Assembly: GCA_963657295.1 (NCBI GenBank)
Contig: CAVKMX010000014.1
Span: 1 to 27,400 of the forward strand
Direction of reading: 5' to 3'
Source: CAG-791 sp963657295
GTDB taxonomy: Bacteria > Bacillota > Clostridia > Lachnospirales > Lachnospiraceae
DNA length: 27,400 bases
Part shown: piece after piece, positions 22,337 through 27,400 of the stretch
Layout: each line of letters starts with the position of its first letter
Position numbering within the stretch: the first letter of the stretch is position 1
Made by a program: the position numbers and the translations under genes
The notes under the pieces: generated by a model
Told to the model about the DNA's origin: nothing
Databases searched by the model: none
Seen by the model: the letters and a program-made list of their open reading frames with translations, nothing else

Positions 22337-23518
22337 ATGGAACTTAGAAAGGTAGTGATTGCAGGGGCCTGCAGAACGGCCATCGGCAAATTCGGCGGAA
22401 CATTGAAGGATGTCCCGGCGGCAGATCTTGGCACGATTGTCATCAAGGAGGCACTTCGCCGCACGGGAATCCAGCCGGAGCAGGTGGACGAGGTCTACAT
22501 GGGCAATGTGATTCAGGCCGGAAACGGACAGAATCCGGCCAGACAGGCTGCGGTGAACGCCGGTATCCCGGTGGAGGTTCCCGCCATCACCATCAATGTT
22601 CTGTGCGGCTCCGGCCTGCACTGCGTGAATCTGGCGGCCAAGCTGATCGCGATGGGAGACAAGGACATCATCGTGGCGGGCGGCATGGAGAATATGGACC
22701 TGGCGCCGTATCTTCTGAGAAAGGCGCGCTTTGGGTACCGCATGAATTCGGGAACCGTTGAGGATTCCATGATTCGCGATGCCCTGTCGGATGCGTTCGG
22801 CGGCTATCATATGGGCATCACGGCAGAGAATGTTGCCGAGCAATGGGGACTGACCAGAGAGCAGCTGGATGAATTTGCGCTTGCATCGCAGACGAAGGCA
22901 GAGAAGGCCATCACCGAGGGAAGATTCAAGGATGAGATTGTTCCCGTGGAGATCAAGACCAAAAAGGGAACGGTCGTATTCGATACCGATGAGGGGAATC
23001 GTCCGGGGACGACCCTGGAGGCTCTTCAGAAGCTGAAGCCGGCGTTCAAGAAGGATGGCATTGTGACGGCCGGCAATGCGTCGGGCATCAATGACGGCGC
23101 AGCGGCCATGATCGTTATGAGCGAAGAGAAGGCAAAGGAGCTCGGGGTGGAACCGATGGCTGTCTGGCTGGGCGGTGAGCTGGCCGGTGTGGATCCTTCC
23201 ATCATGGGTGTCGGACCGATCTATGCAACCCGCAAGGTAATGGACAGAATCGGGCTGTCGGTGGAGGATATGGATCTGTACGAGGCAAACGAGGCATTTG
23301 CCGCACAGTCACTCGCGGTTGCCCATGACCTTGGCTTCGATCCGGAGAAGCTCAATGTAAACGGCGGCGGCATTGCACTGGGACATCCCGTCGGCTGCTC
23401 CGGCGCCAGAATTCTGGTAACGCTCCTTCATGAAATGCAGAAGAGAGATGTACACAAAGGCCTTGCAACGCTGTGCGTAGGCGGCGGCATGGGCTGCGCT
23501 GCGGTGGTGGAGAGATAG
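22337..23518 (+). CDS. acetyl-CoA acetyltransferase (thiolase), second copy
   Basis: A 393-residue thiolase, clearly paralogous to the butyrate operon copy. Catalytic C90 (NVLCGSGL), H350 (ALGHPVGCSGAR) and C387 (GGGMGCA) are present. Unlike that copy it keeps the canonical YHMGITAEN and the TLEALQKLKPAFKKDG stretch. I chose the ATG at 22337, with ATGGAGGAC 8 bases upstream; the ATG at 22322 lies inside that ribosome site. It stands alone with its own -10 element and ends at a perfect hairpin, so its expression is probably separate from the operon. It could supply acetoacetyl-CoA under other conditions or work in the thiolytic direction. Confidence 0.93.
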   Translation: MELRKVVIAGACRTAIGKFGGTLKDVPAADLGTIVIKEALRRTGIQPEQVDEVYMGNVIQAGNGQNPARQAAVNAGIPVEVPAITINVLCGSGLHCVNLAAKLIAMGDKDIIVAGGMENMDLAPYLLRKARFGYRMNSGTVEDSMIRDALSDAFGGYHMGITAENVAEQWGLTREQLDEFALASQTKAEKAITEGRFKDEIVPVEIKTKKGTVVFDTDEGNRPGTTLEALQKLKPAFKKDGIVTAGNASGINDGAAAMIVMSEEKAKELGVEPMAVWLGGELAGVDPSIMGVGPIYATRKVMDRIGLSVEDMDLYEANEAFAAQSLAVAHDLGFDPEKLNVNGGGIALGHPVGCSGARILVTLLHEMQKRDVHKGLATLCVGGGMGCAAVVER

Positions 23519-23578
23519 AGACAGCTGCGGAACAGACACGCTGATGAGCACCTTGCGGCGTGAACGGACTGCCGTGTA

Positions 23579-23614
23579 CCGAATGCCGGCTGACAAGGGT
23601 CAGCCGGCATTCGG
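23579..23614. terminator. perfect 16-bp hairpin between convergent genes
   Basis: 23579-23594 and 23599-23614 are perfect reverse complements around an AAGG loop. It lies between the + strand thiolase and the - strand membrane protein, where a bidirectional terminator is expected. Neither strand shows a U tract. Confidence 0.65.
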
Positions 23615-23638
23615 CGCAGTGCGCCTCAGAAATGTGCC

Positions 23639-25210
23639 TCAGAAGTTTACAACGATAACTCCGTCCAGGATCCGGATGGAGCCCTTGGCGGGATAGCGGG
23701 GCATCTGCGTCTGCGAGATGTAGCTGTCGTATTGCCCATAATCCTGGATCACGGTGGGATCGTAGCCGCAGTGTATTTTCATGAAGCTGACCCAGGAGTA
23801 ATCGTTGATGATCTCTGTGCCGTCGTAAGGCGTGATGCACACCCGCTCCAGCTCGGGATCTGCCGCGAGGCAGGAGGTGTCCTTCTCGAATTCATTCAGA
23901 AAGCAGACGGGAAGAGAAGGATCATATTCATCCAGGGACTGTATCCGTGCGATCAGAACATTGTCATACGAAACGGCGGCCTCCTGCATGCGCCCTGCCT
24001 TGTAATAACACAGGTTGTCGTAGCGAAGGTAGAACAGAACGGCGTAGGCGACCGCAAGGCAGAGGCAGCCGGAGAGCACCTTGCCCCAGGGGCTGTGCCG
24101 TAGGAATTGCTGTGCGAGCCACAGCGCCAGCACAAAGATCATGACCTCTCCGAAGAGCATCAGATCGTACACGTCATAGTCCGTCATGACGAAAATGAAA
24201 TTCTCGGCCAGAGGGAAGAGGAGCAGCAGAACGGCCATCCGGAAGAGCCGTGCCCGCCTCTCCCGCACCTCTGTGCCGCGGGAGGTGCGAAAGGTCAGGA
24301 TCAGAAGAGCAATGCCGGCAATGACCGACAGAACCACCAATCCGGAGTAAACCGGCCGCATGGACCACATAAAGAGCAGGTAATCCTTGCTGCCGCGATA
24401 CGGGAGGAAGCTGTCCGGATCGAAGAACATCCGATAGGCCATGACAATCCGCTCCGAGTAGCGGAAGCTCCCGGCACCGAGGGTGTCAATTCCGCGGTAG
24501 GCATACAGTTCCTTTCCGGTCAGGGCAAGGGATGCCTGCATCAGGAGGAGATACAGGAGAATACCGGCTCCGGTGCCGAGGGAAGGTACAATCCAGCCGC
24601 GGAAGGAACCGCGCAAGGAGACCTCCCTTCGGAGCAGCAGCAGGACCTCCAGCGCCAGCATGACGGGAAGATAGGCCTGGTAGATTCCGATCATGAGTGC
24701 CGTCAGCACCGCACCGGCAGAAAGCGCTGCGAGGCGGCGGCAGGGGAAAAGATCTCCGGCCAGGAGCGCAGCACTGATGCAGGCCAGGAGCAGAGCCAGC
24801 ATATAGTAGGGAGCGGTAAACCAATAGGCAAAGGTTCCGGTGACAACGGGAAAGGTGACCAGAATGCCGCACAGGAGCAGCCGCAGAAGGCGATGTGTGA
24901 TCCGGAGGGAGCAGATCATCACCCAGGCGGCGAGACCGAGGAAGAGAAGGGAGAGCAGACCGTTGAACCAGGGGAGGCTGTAATTGCTGCCGCCGAAGGG
25001 GAGACGGGTCAGCTTCCCAAGGAGAGCAAGCGTGAACCTGCCGACAATGTGAGTGGCGCCGACATCGTAGGTGCACACAACGTCGTCGTGATAGGAAATG
25101 CCGCCGAACATGCCGGCCGCATGGGCGCCCAGACCGAACACGAGGGCAGCTGCAAGGCAGCAGCGAAGGGCGGAGAGGCCGGAGGATTTACGGAAATCAG
25201 AGAGGGTCAT
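23639..25210 (-). CDS. polytopic membrane glycosyltransferase-like protein (Glucos_trans_II type)
   Basis: A 523-residue integral membrane protein with about ten to eleven hydrophobic segments between residues 12 and 405 and a soluble C-terminal part of about 110 residues. The N-terminal H41-D42-D43 just after the first membrane segment, followed by R58, fits GT-C fold enzymes, which carry acidic residues in the first extracytoplasmic loop. The overall pattern resembles the glucosyltransferase (GtrII-like) family of lipid-linked sugar transferases that decorate surface polysaccharides. The start has AAGGAG 8 bases upstream (reverse strand). It stands alone and diverges from the nrdG-like gene. 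Family assignment is moderate; donor and acceptor are unknown. Confidence 0.72.
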   Translation of the reverse strand: MTLSDFRKSSGLSALRCCLAAALVFGLGAHAAGMFGGISYHDDVVCTYDVGATHIVGRFTLALLGKLTRLPFGGSNYSLPWFNGLLSLLFLGLAAWVMICSLRITHRLLRLLLCGILVTFPVVTGTFAYWFTAPYYMLALLLACISAALLAGDLFPCRRLAALSAGAVLTALMIGIYQAYLPVMLALEVLLLLRREVSLRGSFRGWIVPSLGTGAGILLYLLLMQASLALTGKELYAYRGIDTLGAGSFRYSERIVMAYRMFFDPDSFLPYRGSKDYLLFMWSMRPVYSGLVVLSVIAGIALLILTFRTSRGTEVRERRARLFRMAVLLLLFPLAENFIFVMTDYDVYDLMLFGEVMIFVLALWLAQQFLRHSPWGKVLSGCLCLAVAYAVLFYLRYDNLCYYKAGRMQEAAVSYDNVLIARIQSLDEYDPSLPVCFLNEFEKDTSCLAADPELERVCITPYDGTEIINDYSWVSFMKIHCGYDPTVIQDYGQYDSYISQTQMPRYPAKGSIRILDGVIVVNF

Positions 25211-25322
25211 GGTAAGGGCTCCTTGCAGCGTGAATGCGCTGGCGGTGATACAGTGAGGTTTCCATGAGTATTAGTCCACGTTTGCGGCAAAAGGTCAAGC
25301 CCGGAGGGACGGAGGAGGTACG

Positions 25323-25856
25323 ATGCATATCGGTGAAATCATGACGGCGGACAGTGCAAACGGTGTAGGCATCCGGCTGACGCTGTTCGTATCCGGCTGT
25401 CTGAATCATTGCCCGGGGTGCTTTCAGCCGGAGACCTGGGATTTTGAATACGGAGAGCCTTATACCGACGAGATGGAGACGAGGATTCTCCGTGAGCTGT
25501 CAAAGCCCTATTACGACGGGCTGACCCTTCTGGGGGGAGATCCTATGGAGCTTCCTAGCCAGGAACCGCTGCGGGAGCTCCTGCAGAGAGTGCGGGATGA
25601 GCTGCCGGGGAAAAGCGTCTGGGCTTATACCGGGTACATCTACGAAAGAGACCTTGTGCCGGGAGGGAAGCGCTATCTGGAGGGCGTGACCGATCCGTAT
25701 CTGGATTTGATTGACATCCTGGTGGACGGGCCGTTTGTGGAGGCACAGAAGAAGATCACGCTGAATTTTCGCGGCTCGAAAAATCAGCGGATCATCGACC
25801 TGAAGGCAACGCGGGAGACGGGACAGATCGTGCTCAGCCCGCTGAACAACGGATAA
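25323..25856 (+). CDS. nrdG: anaerobic ribonucleotide reductase activating protein (radical SAM)
   Basis: A 177-residue radical SAM activase that installs the glycyl radical on anaerobic ribonucleotide reductase NrdD. The 4Fe-4S cluster cysteines C26, C30 and C33 (SGCLNHCPGCF, CX3CX2C) are in place, followed by TWDF, and LTLLGGDPM near 71-79 contributes to SAM binding. Length matches NrdG. GGAGGAGG precedes the ATG. nrdD is not adjacent within the window, and both flanking genes are on the opposite strand, so the activase is transcribed alone here. Other small glycyl-radical activases are possible, but the N-terminal motif favours NrdG. Confidence 0.9.
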   Translation: MHIGEIMTADSANGVGIRLTLFVSGCLNHCPGCFQPETWDFEYGEPYTDEMETRILRELSKPYYDGLTLLGGDPMELPSQEPLRELLQRVRDELPGKSVWAYTGYIYERDLVPGGKRYLEGVTDPYLDLIDILVDGPFVEAQKKITLNFRGSKNQRIIDLKATRETGQIVLSPLNNG

Positions 25857-25891
25857 GGGCGGCCGCCCCGTGAGGAAGCCGGGCGACAGCC

Positions 25892-27247
25892 TCAGTGCTT
25901 CCAGATGGCGGTCAGGGTTACGGCGGGGATCCGCGTGCGGTAGAGGGTGCTCTTGGCCCCTTCGTTGGTGGAAATGTAGGCGTAGGAGCCCATCACGGTG
26001 ATGTCCTCTGCCTCATAGGGAATGTCCAGAGACCACACGCCGAGGTATTCCCCCTCCGTTGTGAAAACATTGATGCGCTGCTTGCTCTTCCAGTCGTAGG
26101 CCTTGAAGCCGGCGCTGACGGCATAGATAAAGGAGCCGTCACTGGCGATGCCCTGAGAGCTGAAGTTCTGTGCGTAATATTCATCGACCGGCGTGATGGA
26201 AAGGGTGTCCATTTCGTCGTTGAGCACACAGAAGGAGTTGCGGCTCCCCTTGTTGCGGCCGATGAGGTAGAAGTGATGGTCGGCATAGGCAATGGCCCAG
26301 ATGTGGGTCAGCAGCGGAAAGTTGTATTCCCGCACGACGTTCAGATCCCTGTCCAGCTCCATGACGCCGCTGGGATATCCCTCGCACGTGCCGCCCTCGG
26401 CAATGTACAGATGACCGTTGTTCTCGTTGTAACAGATGCCGTTTCCGTGATCGAATTCAAGATTGCGGACGGCCTTTACCGCTTTGCCGGTCGCAAGATT
26501 GTATTTAGTCAGAATGGTTTCATAGTGGGACAGATCGCCGTTGTTGTAGGCACTGTCATTGATGGAGGCGGCGGTCACCAGGTAGGTGACGCCGTCCTCT
26601 TCATAGACACAGGAACCCTGCGTGCTCTTGAATTTGTATCTGGTATTCTCCGGCTTGCCTGCGTTGACGGTGAGTACGGCCTGCGAGTAGGTATTGCCGG
26701 AATGCAGGTTGGTGACGGTGTCCAGGTTGTGATAGAAGCTGCCGGTGTTGGTGTTGATCCAGCCGTCGAAGCGATAGCCTGTCCGCGTGAAGAGATTGCC
26801 GGAGAGAATCGTCTTTCGGTCATAGATGCCGTAGGAGTCCGCCATTTCACCGAAGGAGGCACCGTTCCCGTCATAGTGGATGATGTACATCTGGGGCTCC
26901 CAAAGAGCGTAGAGCGTCATGCTGCCGACATCCTCCGGCAGAACCGCCTGATCCTCGTATTCGCATTCGGTTCCGTTGGGGTTCGTGACCCAGCCGCGGA
27001 ACACATAGCCGTAGCGGGTATAGGTGCAGGCGGGGAGGGTATCCCTGCCGGCCACCAGTACAGCGGCGTCCATTTCCCCGGTTCCGCCGTTGGCGTGGAA
27101 AGACACCGTTTCCGAAACCGCATGGGCCGGGATAGGTTCTGCAAGAGCGAACAAAAGGAGGACGGGCAGCAGAACGGCAAGGGAACGCAGGACGCTGCGG
27201 CAGAAACAAAGGATTCGATTGTGAAGAACAGCAGATGGTAACAGCAT
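25892..27247 (-). CDS. secreted protein with Flg_new (InlB B-like) repeats and a propeller-like region
   Basis: A 451-residue exported protein. A long signal segment (1-43, hydrophobic core 20-36) ends at AHA-V. One complete Listeria/Bacteroides-type Flg_new repeat spans 46-117 (VSFHANGGTG to MTLYALWEP). A second begins at 120 (IIHYDGNGASFGEM, with FTRTGYRFDGW) but lacks its usual last strand. Residues about 205-440 form a series of short beta units (YLVTAAS, HLYIAEGG, HFYLIGRN, FIYAVSAG, YAYISTN) that looks like a propeller. The protein ends VTLTAIWKH, the strand missing from repeat two. No sorting signal or membrane anchor was seen. I chose the start at 27247 because AAGGAG lies 6 bases before it; 27289 would add 14 residues without a site. 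Function is unknown; surface binding is plausible. Confidence 0.78.
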   Translation of the reverse strand: MLLPSAVLHNRILCFCRSVLRSLAVLLPVLLLFALAEPIPAHAVSETVSFHANGGTGEMDAAVLVAGRDTLPACTYTRYGYVFRGWVTNPNGTECEYEDQAVLPEDVGSMTLYALWEPQMYIIHYDGNGASFGEMADSYGIYDRKTILSGNLFTRTGYRFDGWINTNTGSFYHNLDTVTNLHSGNTYSQAVLTVNAGKPENTRYKFKSTQGSCVYEEDGVTYLVTAASINDSAYNNGDLSHYETILTKYNLATGKAVKAVRNLEFDHGNGICYNENNGHLYIAEGGTCEGYPSGVMELDRDLNVVREYNFPLLTHIWAIAYADHHFYLIGRNKGSRNSFCVLNDEMDTLSITPVDEYYAQNFSSQGIASDGSFIYAVSAGFKAYDWKSKQRINVFTTEGEYLGVWSLDIPYEAEDITVMGSYAYISTNEGAKSTLYRTRIPAVTLTAIWKH

Positions 27248-27307
27248 GATGCACTCCTTGCGGCAGCGGAAACGACCATGCCTGTTCACGCGGGCACCGC
27301 AAATCGC

Positions 27308-27332
27308 TGCAGCAGATGAGTGCAGCAGATGA
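27308..27332. repeat. 12-bp direct repeat upstream of the secreted protein gene
   Basis: TGCAGCAGATGA occurs at 27308-27319 and 27321-27332, one base apart (13-base period). It lies 61 bases or more upstream of the - strand gene start, where an operator could sit; no promoter was resolved. Confidence 0.5.
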
Positions 27333-27400
27333 AAGGGAAATCCTGGTTACAGTTCATTCGCCCGCCGGTGACGGGTCCTGGCGGAGCTGTCCATCCTGGG

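Noticed and set aside
24107..25267. 386-codon forward frame opposite the membrane glycosyltransferase gene
   Set aside because: Gln/Glu/Gly-rich, repetitive translation typical of antisense to a membrane protein; the - strand frame has membrane helices and a proper ribosome site.
25857..25869. GGGCGGCCGCCCC as terminator of nrdG
   Set aside because: The palindrome leaves no loop and no T tract follows; probably chance in GC-rich DNA.
25895..27241. 448-codon forward frame opposite the secreted protein gene
   Set aside because: Val/Gly/Ala-rich antisense sequence without motifs; the - strand encodes a signal peptide and Flg_new repeats.
1..27400. CRISPR arrays, tRNA or rRNA genes, transposases, insertion sequences
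   Set aside because: No regularly spaced repeats, no cloverleaf or rRNA sequence recognised, and no transposase or integrase motifs in any plausible frame.

Overview
The window looks like chromosomal DNA from a fairly GC-rich butyrate-forming member of the Clostridia, most likely Lachnospiraceae-like. This rests on the gene order thl-crt-hbd-bcd-etfB-etfA, strong Gram-positive ribosome binding sites, a long-form hibernation factor, lipoprotein-type ABC binding proteins and a secreted NlpC/P60 hydrolase with SH3 domains. The genus cannot be fixed from the sequence. Nearly all genes are on the + strand; two surface or envelope genes near the right end are on the - strand.

Layout. (a) 1-532: the 3' part of an AT-richer HNH nuclease gene, different in composition from everything after it. 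(b) 649-5682: a three-gene cluster of an ADP-ribosylglycohydrolase-family protein, a PTS EIIB-EIIC-HPr fusion and an EI-EIIA fusion. The last two carry all five PTS modules, so they could form a complete PEP-to-sugar phosphorelay. (c) 5830-8950: a promoter, then a binding protein, permease and ATPase of the ABC_sub_bind (TrpX-like) family, ending at a large hairpin. (d) 9145-13314: a UMF1-type MFS transporter, a glycerophosphodiester phosphodiesterase, an SH3-NlpC/P60 wall hydrolase and ribosome hibernation factor. (e) 13368-19680: the central butyryl-CoA pathway, from two acetyl-CoA to butyryl-CoA with the Bcd-Etf complex. It has a strong promoter, an AT-rich operator-like inverted repeat with Rex-like half-sites, and structured intercistronic regions. 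(f) 19892-23518: a pyridoxal/pyridoxamine kinase, a YbaK-type deacylase, a CPBP membrane protease and a second thiolase with its own -10 element. (g) 23639-27247: a membrane glycosyltransferase-like protein (-), a NrdG-type radical SAM activase (+), and a secreted protein (-) with Flg_new repeats and a propeller-like region.

How the genes work together. The thiolase, crotonase, hydroxybutyryl-CoA dehydrogenase and butyryl-CoA dehydrogenase/Etf genes give a full route to butyryl-CoA. The last step (CoA transferase or Ptb-Buk) and Rnf are not in the window. The PTS pair and the translationally coupled glycohydrolase look like a sugar or glycoside uptake and cleavage unit whose substrate is unknown. 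No rRNA, tRNA, CRISPR array, insertion sequence or transposase was seen, and no gene-free stretch exceeds about 300 bases.
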